The notes beneath the pieces are model-generated. The model saw only the letters and a program-made list of their open reading frames with translations, made no database searches and had not been told where the DNA came from. A stretch of 64,000 bases of DNA. Origin: Actinernus sp. WN-2022. Taxonomy: Eukaryota; Cnidaria; Anthozoa; Actiniaria; Actinernidae. The DNA lies in contig JAOWCC010001589.1 of NCBI GenBank assembly GCA_030867875.1, forward strand, positions 83,971,537 to 84,035,536, in the 5' to 3' direction. Below, piece after piece: positions 21,215-31,399 of this stretch. Positions within the stretch are counted from its first letter, which is position 1. The number at the start of each line of letters is the position of its first letter. The position numbers and the translations under genes were made by a program.

Positions 21215-21996
21215 GGTCTTCGTTTTTGGGTCTTCGTTATCTAGGGTCTTCGTTTTTGGGTCTTCGTTATCTAGGGGGGTCTTCGTTTTCGGGTCTTCGT
21301 TATCTAGGGTCTTCGTTTTTAGATCTTCGTTATCTAGGGGGGTCTTCGTTTTCGGGTCTTCGTTATCTAGGGTCTTCGTTTTTAGATCTTCGTTATCTAG
21401 ATCACACGCGGGTGATCTAGATAACGAAGACCTAGAAAACGAAGACCCTAGTTATCTAGGGGGGTCTTCGTTTTTAGATCTTCGTTATCTAGGGGGGTCT
21501 TCGTTTTCGGGTCTTCGTTATCTAGGGTCTTCGTTTTCGGGTCTTCGTTATCTAGGGGGGTCTTCGTTTTCGGGTCTTCGTTATCTAGGGTCTTCGTTTT
21601 TAGATCTTCGTTATCTAGATCACACGCGGGTGATCTAGATAACGAAGACCTAGAAAACGAAGACCTAGAAAACGAAGACCCTAGTTATCTAGGGGGGGTC
21701 TTCGTTTTTAGATCTTCGTTATCTAGGGTCTTCGTTTTTCGGGTCTTCGTTATCTAGGGTCTTCGTTTTTCGGGTCTTCGTTATCTAGGGTCTTCGTTTT
21801 TCGGGTCTTCGTTATCTAGGGGGGTCTTCGTTTTCTGGTCTTCGTTATCTAGGGTCTTCGTTTTTAGATCTTCGTTATCTAGGTGGGTCTTCGTTTTTAG
21901 ATCTTCGTTATCTAGGGTCTTCGTTTTTGAGTCTTCGTTATCTAGGGTCTTCGATCTTCGGTCTTCGTTTTCTAGGTCTTCGTTGTCTAGACACCC
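21215..21996 (+). repeat. Right-arm satellite of the foldback
   Basis: Units of GGTCTTCGTTATCTAGGG and GTCTTCGTTTTYGG mirror the left arm. Two palindromes CTAGATCACACGCGGGTGAT(CTAG) lie at 21397-21420 and 21615-21638, each followed by inverted units that repeat the element's own terminal sequence (CTAGATAACGAAGACCTAGA). The left arm has one such palindrome, so the arrays have rearranged independently. Confidence 0.9.
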
Positions 21997-22006
21997 ACTG
22001 AGTTAA
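21997..22006. repeat. Right target-site duplication of the foldback
   Basis: ACTGAGTTAA, identical to 15305-15314. Confidence 0.95.
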
Positions 22007-22063
22007 TGCCGTTTAACTTAAAACACCAACTTCCAATGTATTGAAAACCAACAGGACATGGAG
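22007..22063 (-). CDS. Multi-CTLD lectin, exon 5 (5' part)
   Basis: The minus strand reads CTTTACAG acceptor, then codons for PCPVGFQYIGSWCFKLNGI up to the foldback insertion. This is the N-terminal CTLD hairpin with two cysteines, the same block that opens the other three CTLD exons (PCIHGFQYIGGHCY, PCPACFQFIGNSCY, TCIAGFQSIGGDCY). Joined to 15314-14908 across one copy of the target duplication, it gives an uninterrupted domain in frame. The acceptor is phase 1, matching the donor of the preceding exon at 30285. Confidence 0.85.
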
Positions 22064-22589
22064 CTGTAAAGCATATAAACAAGCCTTCAAATGACATTAC
22101 CGCACACTCAGTTTATTCTATTTAGGAATATAGGGCAGGTAATTGGATTTTTAAAGTACTGTATTTTTTTTATAAATGGTGGTTATTCAAATAATATTCG
22201 GGCTTGAGAACCTGGCATTTATTAAACCTGAAATATTTATTGTTTGTCTGAATTTTGTTTCATCATCGCTAAAGTAGAAAAATGAATTCAGTCACCAATA
22301 TTCACACCAATATTCAAATTTCGTTCTCGTTAAAAATTCCAAGCGGGAAGTTGACTAATATCAATCACGTGATATATAAAAACAGTTAAATATATTCTAT
22401 ATGCATGGATATATTCAAATGCACTTCACAAGGCTATTTTTGTGATACGGACAGCACTGTGAGCTGCCGTGTAGTTTACAATCAAGAGTGATCAGTGTTA
22501 GTACCAGACTCAGTTGTGTCGGGAGACAATCCTCTACTCTTTCTCGAAATAACACAACAGGTTATTTTACTTCCCCCTCATATGGATTC
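22064..22589. other. Lectin intron 4, gene-free part
   Basis: AT-rich intron sequence directly upstream of the exon 5 acceptor on the minus strand. No other feature seen. Confidence 0.5.
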
Positions 22590-22594
22590 GAACG

Positions 22595-22705
22595 AGGAAG
22601 GAGACAAGGCCAACAGCTTATACGTCCCTGCCCAAGGACGCGGCCGGGATTCGAATCCCCGACCTCCCGCACTCTGGACCGTGCATGCTCTAGGCAACTG
22701 AGCTA
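22595..22705 (-). repeat. tRNA-derived SINE
   Basis: The minus strand has A box TAGCTCAGTTGCCTAGAGC and B box GGGGATTCGAATCCC, about 35 bp apart, the RNA polymerase III promoter of a tRNA. A non-tRNA tail (CTTGGGCAGGGACGTATAAG) follows. A tRNA gene is less likely because the 5' acceptor strand is missing. It lies in lectin intron 4. Confidence 0.65.
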
Positions 22706-23478
22706 AAAAAACTCTTTCTGAATTTCTAACGGGACCTGAAACAACCATATAGGTGTTGCTCAAAGACAGGACCCGGCTAATCAACATATCGAATTGGAAT
22801 TTAGTGAGACGAGGTGGTATTTGAAAACTATGAGATGAATTTCTTCAGTAACTTACTGAATTTCTAGGAACTGATTTTAGATGGGTGCAGGGAAAACCTA
22901 TTTACCACCGCATATATAAGTGAGGGTTGCGAACAATTGTCAGCAATTATTTTAACTGTATTTTGCTGCCGGCTCACTCAATGAACTTTCTACATTTTGC
23001 CTTTACTTTTTTCTTTGGGGCCAAAATCAAGAAATTAAAAACTATTCTTATAATCAAGGCTAGGCTACTCAGGAATTGCTATATAAAGACATTAAAGTGC
23101 TTATGAACCTTATTTTTTTGATTCTATACATCAAGTGAATAATAGAATGGTAAATATATACTGGTTTGAATGCTGTGCTAATTGATTATTATACAAAAAA
23201 TGTTACAATTAAACTAATTTTTCGAATTATCAGTGTTATACCCATGGTTGAAATAAAATGTTAGAAATTTGTTATCCTATATCAGCATGAACGCCCATTC
23301 ACAACCACTAAGAAATGATTGCACATACCTCCCCTAACGTCATGCAATTAGCATTTTGGATATTAAAACCTCCGACTCAGCCGCACATCATTCAAAGCAA
23401 AATATATTTTACCACTCTACTATTCACTAGGTTTAGAATTGATAGCTAAAATAAAAAATAGGTTCATAGGCACTTTAA
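22706..23478. other. Lectin intron 4, gene-free part
   Basis: AT-rich; no supported feature. Confidence 0.4.
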
Positions 23479-23633
23479 AGCCCGATTTACACGATAAGCA
23501 TTTTGGGCACGGCACTCTTGAGCCCGCGGACCGATTAGTTTAGGACCGGCACTATTGATTTTTGTCGTGTAAATGAAGAATGCCGGGCCCCAATTTAAGA
23601 GTGGCAGTCCCAAAATGAATGTTGTGTAAATGG
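23479..23633. mobile_element. 155-bp MITE with about 37-bp inverted ends
   Basis: The left end GCCCGATTTACACGATAAGC...TTTTGGG pairs with the right end CCCAAAATGAATGTTGTGTA...AATGGGC as diverged inverted repeats. The interior carries a second weak dyad (CCGATTAGTTTAGGACCGGC). No target duplication is clear. Confidence 0.65.
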
Positions 23634-24924
23634 GCGGCGGTGATGCGGGCAACGTAATCACTACAAGGGAGAGCAAAGGTTTTTTTGAAGCAGTTTGTTA
23701 GATTTAAGAGCATCACAGCGATAATAGAACTGAACAAAATCATACATTGCCTTATAATCGCTTATATGCAGATCGTAGGCTTGGGCTATCTGTGCCCTTT
23801 CAACATTCAGCAAATGTTCAGTGGATGTGAATTCTCGATTTTGAAAATGTTTTCGGTGGAGTAATTGGCTCGGCGGATTCAACCTCGTCGAATGAAAGAA
23901 AATGGTACATAAATTAAAGTGAATTTTCAATTAGTTAAGCTGAAGGATTGATCGATACTAATCGATGTGAATACACGGCTCCTGGCGAAAGCCTCCAAGT
24001 AATAATTCATATTGACTCCGTGGAGGTAGCCGGGACTGCTGAACAATGCAAGTTTTTGTCCTTCGATATCAATGACGGAACGAAAAAGACATTTTCTGAA
24101 CCAAATTTTTCTACTTAGTAATATTAGGTCTTGTTGGTTCATTTATTGTCCTGTTAAAATGTTTTATGCGGTACTCTCGAAATTAAAGAAACCAAAGTAA
24201 CAAGGAAATGTTTCGAAATTAAAATTAATGCGTTTTCTCCTGAGATTTGAGTCAATCGGTTAATGTTATAGCTTGTTCGTTTTTAATAATAATGTCCCAA
24301 CATCAGATTTCCAGGGCGTCTAGATTTTGTGCAAGATTGTTTTGGAATTTCCTGTTTTTATGTGACCGTAAAAGCCAACAAGTTAAATTATTATATGGCA
24401 CTTAGTGAGCCGACAAGATAACTCTGAATACTGCAATTTAATTGGTTGCTCAGCAGACAAGCTGATCTTTCATTTTGCCCAGTCAGGATTTTCCAAAAGC
24501 AAACAAATAGCGATAAAACACGTACATTTTGAAAGAAACCAGACAAATTTTCGTATGGAGGCAATAAAGTGCAAGCCATGAACAACAAGAAGAATAGGCA
24601 TTTTTCAGGAAACAATCACGTTGATATAATACTTCGTCAACGAATGAATTGAGCTCGTGATCCTTTTGATCCAAACGATGCTGCATGCTTAATTTGAAAA
24701 CTACTGATTCGTTCAAAATTTCAAGTCAACACAGGACCAACAAATGTCTAAAAAAATGTTGAACTCATCTTCACAAAAATGGCGCCGGATTGTCCTAAGT
24801 GACGATGAGGACCAGTAAACAATGTATTGTTACTTATAAAATTCATTAATAATTTATAAGGGAACTAGCCAATCCAGACCCAGCATTCGGGTCACGTGGA
24901 TACACTGTAAACCCCATACAAAAT
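23634..24924. other. Lectin intron 4, gene-free part
   Basis: Several minus-strand open stretches of 70-90 codons occur (for example 23930-23661) but none has a recognisable motif, and the longest ends in the adjacent MITE. I see no supported gene. Confidence 0.4.
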
Positions 24925-25022
24925 TCTAGTTAGCCTATTAGTATTCTGTATCATTTGATACAGATACTAATAAGCCCTATTAGTATTCTATATCAAATGT
25001 GATACAGAGTACTAACTATAAG
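24925..25022. repeat. Two tandem quasi-palindromes
   Basis: TATTAGTATTCTGTATCA is followed by its near complement TGATACAGATACTAATA. The same arrangement repeats 45 bp on (TATTAGTATTCTATATCA... TGATACAGAGTACTAA). Each would fold into a hairpin of about 18 bp. Confidence 0.6.
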
Positions 25023-25132
25023 CCAACAAGAATCCTGTATGGAATGATAGCGTTAGTATGAGGAGGTCTCACGACCGATCACTGACTTCCCCTATCCCGG
25101 GCTGGGTGATGGCCGGCTCGCCATTGAATATC

Positions 25133-25950
25133 CGATACAACATCGCCACTCATATCGTAAATAGTACATAGCAATACGTTTCCAGATACACTGACGCACG
25201 ATATACAACATCGCCACTCATATCGTAAATAGTACATAGCAATACGTTTCCAGATACACTGACGCACGATATACAACATCGCCACTCATTTCGTAAAGAG
25301 TACATAGCAATACGTTTCCAGATACACTGACGCACGATATACAACATCGCCACTCATATCGTAAATAGTACATAGCAATACGTTTCCAGATACACTGACG
25401 CACGATATACAACATCGCCACTCATTTCGTAAAGAGTACATAGCAATACGTTTCCAGATACACTGACGCACGATATACAACATCGCCACTCATATCGTAA
25501 ATAGTACATAGCAATACGTTTCCAGATACACTGACGCACGATATACAACATCGCCACTCATATCGTAAATAGTACATAGCAATACGTTTCCAGATACACT
25601 GACGCACGATATACAACATCGCCACTCATATCGTAAATAGTACATAGCAATACGTTTCCAGATACACTGACGCACGATATACAACATCGCCACTCATATC
25701 GTAAATAGTACATAGCAATACGTTTCCAGATACACTGACGCACGATATACAACATCGCCACTCATATCGTAAATAGTACATAGCAATACGTTTCCAGATA
25801 CACTGACGCACGATATACAACATCGCCACTCATATCGTAAATAGTACATAGCAATACGTTTCTAGATACACTGACGCACGATATACAACATCGCCACTCA
25901 TATCGTAAATAGTACATAGCAATACGTTTCCAGATACACTGACGCACGAT
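25133..25950 (+). repeat. 68-bp tandem array, 12 units
   Basis: The unit begins GATATACAACATCGCCACTC, continues ATATCGTAAATAGTACATAG and ends CACTGACGCAC. Twelve units from 25133 to 25948 are almost identical. The first is slightly diverged, the third and fifth carry ATTTCGTAAAGAG, and the eleventh has TCTAGATAC. Because 68 is not a multiple of three, open frames cycle through all three phases every 204 bp on the minus strand. Those frames are a by-product, not genes. Confidence 0.95.
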
Positions 25951-25958
25951 ATTGAACA

Positions 25959-26335
25959 ATTAGTATATTACCACACCAGTGAACAGTACTTTATTCGCGC
26001 GCTCTGATTGGCTATTCAAACATGGGATGTCCTTTGTTATTCACCTCCGAGCGAAGCAGCGATCACCTCACACGAGTTTTTGTCCATTTGACAGAAAATA
26101 AAATAGCTATTTGGTGCTTGCTGGTGGTGAATATTTACCGAGCCGCGAATACCACACGAGTGAATAGCCAGCATCAAATAGCTATTTTATTTTCTGTTAA
26201 ATGACAAAAACTCACGCGACGTGATCGCTACTTCGCTCGGAGGAGAATACTGAAGGATATTCACCTCCGGAGTAGCCAATTCAATCATATCAGAGCGCGT
26301 TAAAAGCACTAGGTTCACTTGTGTGGTATATACTG
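25959..26335. mobile_element. About 375-bp foldback MITE
   Basis: The left arm includes TAGTATATTACCACACCAGTGAAC, GCGCTCTGATTGGCT, CACCTCCGAGCGAAG and GAAAATAAAATAGCTATTTG. Each is found in inverted order on the right, ending GTTCACTTGTGTGGTATATACTG. Arms are about 170 bp with several indels. It directly abuts the 68-bp array. Confidence 0.8.
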
Positions 26336-26810
26336 ACACTGGTTGACCAGGGCTCTCGTGCATCAGTGGCAGTCGTCAAAATCAACGTGGGATGCAATTC
26401 AAATATAATGAATTCCGCCACGTGATCACATCGTGACAGAAGATGGTGTCATGTGTCGCGTACGCCACTGGCCAGCTAAAGGCGAGAAAATAAATATTTG
26501 TTTACGAAAACTCAGGCAAAATGAATTTAATAATTGTTGCAACATAACAAACCACTTAATTAATTGGCCCTCGGGATGTCGGGGAAACCGAAAACTCAGT
26601 TTCCCTCGGGGTTTAGTATTACATTTGATGATATACACATTTAGCTGGATTTTCTTACTGTTTTTCAAAGAGGTCGAGGTTAACTCCCGTAATTAAATTT
26701 CACTTTCGAAAGTTACACCAAATTTAGCTCTCTAACTTTGAAAGGGTTTCAATCCGTTCAGTTACTCAGTCAATCAGGATTCACATCTCAGTCAGCTGAC
26801 CAATCAGGTA
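26336..26810. other. Gene-free intron sequence with a small dyad
   Basis: A hairpin-like dyad (CGGGGAAACCGAAAACTCAG / TTTCCCTCGGGG) lies at 26580-26612. Overlapping open frames on both strands at 26426-26696 lack motifs and are not called. Confidence 0.4.
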
Positions 26811-27300
26811 CGAGGTCGTCCGCTCACTTCCTCCCTCTCCCCGTCTGATGGACTTTGGCAGAAAGAGTGTTCCAATCATTGTTTTCATTTCGAACAAGCA
26901 GAGCGAAGGTTTCATTTTTAGAGAACTGAGGTATGCATGGAATGCGTTGTGGAGCCTGAAGGTGAAGCCAAATGGAGGACGATACAAATGGACTTGATAA
27001 GGCTTTCGAGAAAGAGTGCGAAACTTTCGGCATTTCTGAATTATTCCCTGAACAGTTTCCCGGAAGGACCTTGCCCATCACAGCTGCATCTATAGGCGAC
27101 GACCAGGTCGAGAATCGAGAGAGAATATAGCCTTCTCCAGCTCGGCCCAGAATTCACGCACTTTCATGAACTGCAGAATGTTCTACAGCTTCATACTTAT
27201 GTCGATGGCTCAGAAAGCTATCCTGTTTGAGCTGCTCTGGTTCTTTGGGCAGCAGGAACTTTTTAAACAGGAGTTTTCGTACACAATTTCTCAAACTCAT
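26811..27300 (+). repeat. Dispersed repeat family R1, copy B (longest)
   Basis: This copy runs from CGTCCGCTCACTTCCTCCCT through TGGAGCCTGAAGGTGAAGCC and TTTCCCGGAAGGACCTTGCC to CAGGAACTTTTTAAACAGG. The reverse complement of 26811-27110 is at 29755-30070. Its ends are at 3780-4100 in a deleted form. I see no inverted ends, and the weak coding frames differ among copies. Confidence 0.7.
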
Positions 27301-27942
27301 TAATAATTCATGAGATATTCATCCAATGGAGGGACTGGAGTTTGGTGGATGCTTCTTGACATCCAATAAAACATCAGTTCCAAACGCACAAGTGTTTGAT
27401 CAGATTCCAACTCTATAGTGATCATTATTTCTTAATCATCATATTCATGAACCACTAAGTACTTAAATACTGATAAACTACAAGTAAAGAGTGAAGAAGT
27501 AAAGAACGACATAGAAAGTGTGCCTCCAGTGTGGGTCGAGGTTCAGTCGAACTCCAGTGCTTAGTACGCTAGTTGAAATCACTGCCAGCAAAAATGAATA
27601 ATAAGCCATCTATTGAATAATTAGATACAACAGTCAAACGGAAAACAAAACAATTTTGAAAAGAAGTGTATGTAAATTTTTGGTTTAGCCATTCACATGA
27701 GTCATTTCAAACGCTCATTGTTCGTGTTTCATCAGGGCATTCCAAATATTTCGAAAACAATAAAACCCTCGAGGCTACGCCTCTCGTGATAAAACACTCG
27801 TGTTTGAAATAGTACTTCAAGCGCATGGGCACAACACTGTGATTCTAACTAATGGGATTTGTTGTACTTCGATCTCCTAGTTCTCATGGCCTGAAAATTG
27901 TGTCTTTGCACCTTGTCGATTAGTCATGACACCATCGTCTTT
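27301..27942. other. Gene-free intron sequence
   Basis: No supported gene or clear repeat. Confidence 0.4.
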
Positions 27943-28492
27943 AAAGTGCACCTAACCCCTTTTGCAATTTTTATGCATACGAATCTTTGAAAGGTTTTGA
28001 GTACTTCTGCGAATAAATATTTGGCTTACAGAGAATACTCTATGTTCTATGCTTGTTTGAAATGGTGAAATTTTTACCTTTCCTGACCCATGACCGCGTA
28101 AGAAAAAGCCTGGGTCGATTCTTGATCTTACGTCATCCAACTCATTCGACTTTGCAATAATTTGAATAAATATTTAGCATTTACTCTAAAATAACTGTTT
28201 TCTTTAGTAACAACTCACAGACTGTGTATATTCTCTATATATCGATGTTGTTGTGATAGAAAGCCGCCATGGAGAATAATGCATTAATGAGGTGACGTAA
28301 GATCAAGAATCGACCCAGGCTTTTTCTTACGCGGTCATGGGTCAGGAAAGGTAAATATTTCACCATTTCAAACAAGCATAGAACATAGAGTATTCTCTGT
28401 AAGCCAAAAATTTATTCGCAGAAGTACTCAAAACCTTTCAAAGATTCGTATGTATAAAAATTGCAAAAGGGGTTAGTTGCACTTTAAGCTGC
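27943..28492. mobile_element. About 550-bp MITE with 195-bp inverted arms
   Basis: The left arm (AAGTGCACCTAACCCCTTTT to CGATTCTTGATCTTACGTCA, 27943-28136) is mirrored by 28292-28490 with over 90% identity by eye. Both ends lie next to TTAA, which may be the target duplication. The interior (ATGGAGAATAATGCATTAAT) is shared with the MITE at 17746, so the two are related. There is no coding capacity. Confidence 0.85.
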
Positions 28493-28599
28493 TGTGGTTA
28501 GAAAATGTTTGTACTCTAGTCAGTTTCATCTTTGCAGGACAGTGCATGCCGACAGCCGCACATGAAATGTTCGGAAAACCAAACATTATTAGTCAAAAT

Positions 28600-29030
28600 T
28601 AGGACTGTTCAAAATTCTGAAAATATAAATATTTAGGCAAATGTAATCAAACTTTTACTATGACATATTCACTGTATGTGTTCACTCCTGTAGAAATCAT
28701 GCCATTCCATGAAAGATTTGGTCTTCTTAAGGCGAAAAAGCTAAGACATTTCAGCTTTTAGGACAGCAGATTGTCAACATAAAGTGTGTTAAAAATTCTG
28801 AAAACATAAATATTTGCCCAAATGTCATGAAACTATTACCATGACATAGTCAATATGTTCACTGCTATAAAAAAATCATTACATTCCATGAAAGATGGGT
28901 CTTCTAAAAGCCAATAATCTATGCAAATCTAGGCATTGATTTATGGCATATGTTGCATATTTATAAGCGGAGGAAGATGAATGATTTTCCAAAGCCCGTA
29001 CTGGGTAGATTCACAAACATTGCGATATCG
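28600..29030 (-). repeat. Dispersed repeat with helicase Walker A, copies 2 and 3
   Basis: On the minus strand 29030-28780 matches 705-1000, including the codons for FVNL..TGFGKS. A second, partial copy (28780-28600) repeats GAAGACCAAATCTTTCATGG and TTTCAGAATTTTGAAC in the same orientation. The helicase frame is broken after the Walker A lysine-serine. Confidence 0.65.
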
Positions 29031-29137
29031 ATAGGCGCTAAGCGCTTCCTGTCAGATTTTCCCTGTACACGTCTGAGGTCAACATGTTCCTCCACGTTGT
29101 ATTCCCATAAGTTTGAAGCTGTATAACCCGCGGGGAG

Positions 29138-29607
29138 GGGGGGACGAGACTCCCATATATAAGGGGCGGGGATGCTCGTCGGAAATTTTCGTTTCGACCA
29201 GAGGTACTAAAATGGGCGTGGTTCAAGCTAATTTTGACCCCTAAAAGGTACCAATAAAAACACATATAATTATGTGACAATAAAAACCATGTAAATTGAT
29301 AACAGTTTCGTGTTCAACTGACATCCTGCCCCTAAAAGGTAACGCTTTACGGCATAAAGAATGTCTGCGTTTGATCGTGGGTAGCCTAAGTGGTACCAAC
29401 ACCCGTAACTGACGAGGTTGGTCTTTCCATAAATCTACATTTTGGATTCGAAGCGAGGCAATCTGTTGTTTCTGACTATCCCTCAGTACGAGGCTAACCT
29501 AACAAAAACAGGATTACCTCGCTTTAAATTCAAGATATTTGACCCCTAAAGGGTACGACGAGCATCCCCGCCCCCTTATATATGGGAGCCCGCCCTCCAC
29601 CCCCTCC
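29138..29607. mobile_element. About 470-bp MITE with 40-bp inverted ends
   Basis: The left end CTCCCATATATAAGGGGCGG...GATGCTCGTC is mirrored by GACGAGCATCCCCGCCCCCT...TATATGGGAG on the right. GACCCCTAAAAGGTA-like motifs recur inside at 29238, 29332 and 29542. Runs of C or G flank both ends and hide any target duplication. Confidence 0.8.
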
Positions 29608-29689
29608 TCCCTCCCCCTGTCCCACCCAACCCCCGCCCGGGTGTAGAACATATCCTGCAGTGCATGAAAGGCGTGATTATGGCGAGCTG

Positions 29690-30080
29690 TAGGAGGTTAC
29701 ATAATTAGCCTCTGTCCTCCTCTACATAATTCTTCATAATTATCCTCTCGTCCTGGTCGTCACCTATAAATGGCAAGGTCCTTCCGGGAAACGAAGGGTA
29801 ATTAATAATGCCTTCCTATATTCGGGAAATAATTCAGAAATGCCGAAAGTTTCTCCAAAACCATATCAAGTCCGGTTTGTATCATCCTCCATTTGGCTTC
29901 ACCTTCAGGTTCCACAACAAATTCCACGCATACCTCAGTTCTCTAAAAATGAAACCTTCGCTCTGATTGGTCGAAATGAAAACAATGGTTGGAACACGGT
30001 TTCTGCCAAAGACCATCAGACGGGGAGGGGGAGGAAGTGAGTGGACGACCACGTACTGTCTAAAAATCAGGCTACTGTAG
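29690..30080 (-). repeat. Dispersed repeat family R1, copy C
   Basis: The reverse complement matches 26811-27110 at about 85-90% by eye, including CATCAGACGGGGAGGGGGAG and GGCAAGGTCCTTCCGGGAAA. It lies in inverted orientation to copy B, 2.6 kb away. Confidence 0.7.
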
Positions 30081-30284
30081 CTTGCGAACAAAATTAGTCA
30101 AATAATACTTAAACGCAATCCACTGGCTTGAAAGACCCGGTAACGATTCCTGTAGTTCGATGCAAAACAAACCAACAAACAACAAAGTTCCACAACGAAT
30201 TGTGTTAACGTGTCTTTCTGGACTTAAATAATTTCCCCCACTATGACTCCCCAGTAGATTATAGGTATGTACCAATTTACTTAC

Positions 30285-30677
30285 CCTCGCAAATGAATCC
30301 GTGCCTCTGGTTACATGGCTCGTCGTTCATGTGCCATCCCTTCCAGTCTGCATTACAGTTGTGCGCGTTCAGCAAGACTCCACAAGTTCCGTCTCCACTC
30401 GGCTTATTCGGTCCCCACAAGTCTCTATTCATCAGATTGCCGTTTTCATATCGCCAGACTCCTTTTCTATCTTTCTTCAAGCCAACATGTGCGAATTGGA
30501 CATTTGCAGCATCGAGATGTGGTGTGAGAGCGTTGATCTGATATCTCCACTTTATAACAGCAAGTTTCGCATGTTCCCGTGAGCACAAGTATTTGGCCTC
30601 TCCCCAAGTCACATCATAGGTTAAGTGTAACATATAACAGTGTCCTCCAATGTACTGGAAACCATGTATACATGGAT
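30285..30677 (-). CDS. Multi-CTLD lectin, exon 4 (third CTLD)
   Basis: This 393-bp exon encodes a full C-type lectin domain. It runs from PCIHGFQYIGGHCYMLHL through VTWGEAKYLC, INALTPHLDAANVQFAHVG, WRYENGN, WGPNKPSGDGTCG, NAHNCNADWKGWHMNDEPC and HGFIC. An acceptor TTCTTTACAG lies at its 5' end and a donor GTAAGT at 30284-30279, both phase 1. The EPN/QPD position reads KPS and the WND position MND, so classical calcium-dependent mannose or galactose binding is uncertain. If the donor is not used, translation stops within the GTAAGTAA. Domain length and the six conserved cysteines fit the family well. Confidence 0.9.
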
Positions 30678-30702
30678 CTGTAAAGAATATAAACAAGTCG
30701 TC

Positions 30703-30798
30703 ACATCATACGTTAAGTGTAACGTATAACAGTGTCCTCCGATGTATTGGAAACCATGAATACATGGATCTGTAAAGAATATAAACAAGTCGCCAAAT
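30703..30798 (-). repeat. Partial tandem duplication of lectin exon 4 with its acceptor
   Basis: About 95 bp, including the acceptor TTCTTTACAG and the first 80-odd bases of exon 4 (PCIHGFQYIGGHCYTLHL), are repeated directly upstream in the transcribed direction. The copy has no donor of its own. Splicing to this duplicate acceptor would insert the first CTLD strand twice. Confidence 0.85.
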
Positions 30799-31399
30799 AA
30801 GATCAAAAGTTTATTTATTTTAATTGTAGTTTGGAATTTAAAGTATCATATTTTTTTCGAATAAACCTCGCGGCGGTAATTCAATAGTTGTGGAGCCGAC
30901 GTTTATTTTAAATCATGAAAACTCTTTTTTATCTTTACTGCAAGCCAACATTTTTATCATAAAAACAGCAACAGGAAAATGAAAACAGTTGCTCGGTTCA
31001 CTCTGCAAGTTAAGGTCGACCAGATTCACACAAATATCCTGTTCAAACAGGTAATTGGCTAATAGCAATCACAACGAGGCGAGTTACGTTATTTCCCTTC
31101 AGTAACTTTTGCATGGCTATATAGCAAAATAATTAACAAAGAAATGTATCCCTTGGCTTGGAAACGGCTGAAAAAAACTAATTAATTACCGCCGCATATT
31201 AATGAGAATTGCGAACGATGGGCCATTTGCAGGAATGCAGTCACGTGGTTAAAGTGCGTATAAGCCCTAGCCAGAAATCATTAATTTGAGTGCAGTAGTG
31301 TTTAAAATAATTTTATTAATGAGTTATGCCAATGATTGGAGTCATTAGGTGTTCGACATTTGATCCTTGTAATGTTATAGTCCATTTGAAAAAGAAGCC
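30799..31399. other. Lectin intron 3, gene-free part
   Basis: AT-rich. A 30-bp block GGGCCATTTGCAGGAATGCA...CACGTGGT (31210-31242) recurs in reverse complement near 42892-42928, a fragment of a dispersed repeat. Nothing else is seen. Confidence 0.4.

Larger units (their letters stand above)
15315..21996. mobile_element. 6682-bp foldback element inserted in lectin exon 5
   Basis: The ends are GGGTGTCTAGATAACGAAGA and, reverse-complemented, GGGTGTCTAGACAACGAAGA. They are flanked by a 10-bp duplication. Each arm is about 2.5 kb: an outer satellite of about 0.8 kb (15315-16115; 21215-21996), then about 1.7 kb of unique sequence (16116-17850 mirrored by 19545-21214) nearly identical between arms. 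Both arms contain the same LINE 3' fragment in mirror orientation. The spacer (about 17.9-19.5 kb) holds the rest of a small MITE and unrecognised DNA. There is no transposase, so it would need a helper. Tandem repeats inside long inverted ends resemble Drosophila FB and Galileo foldbacks. A 9-10 bp duplication is typical of Mutator-like elements, but the superfamily is unproven. Confidence 0.92.

Noticed and set aside
23661..23930. 89-codon minus-strand frame as a transposase start
   Set aside because: I could not recognise a domain and the frame ends in the neighbouring MITE.
25133..25950. CRISPR array
   Set aside because: The 68-bp units are contiguous repeats with no unique spacers, and the DNA is eukaryotic.
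25079..25959. Series of overlapping 67-codon frames beginning MAMLYIVRQCIWKR on the minus strand
   Set aside because: They are translations of the 68-bp tandem array in rotating frames; no start, splice or homology supports a protein.
27700..27760. Hammerhead candidate at CCTGATGAAACACGAA on the minus strand
   Set aside because: The GAAA strand and stem II are missing.
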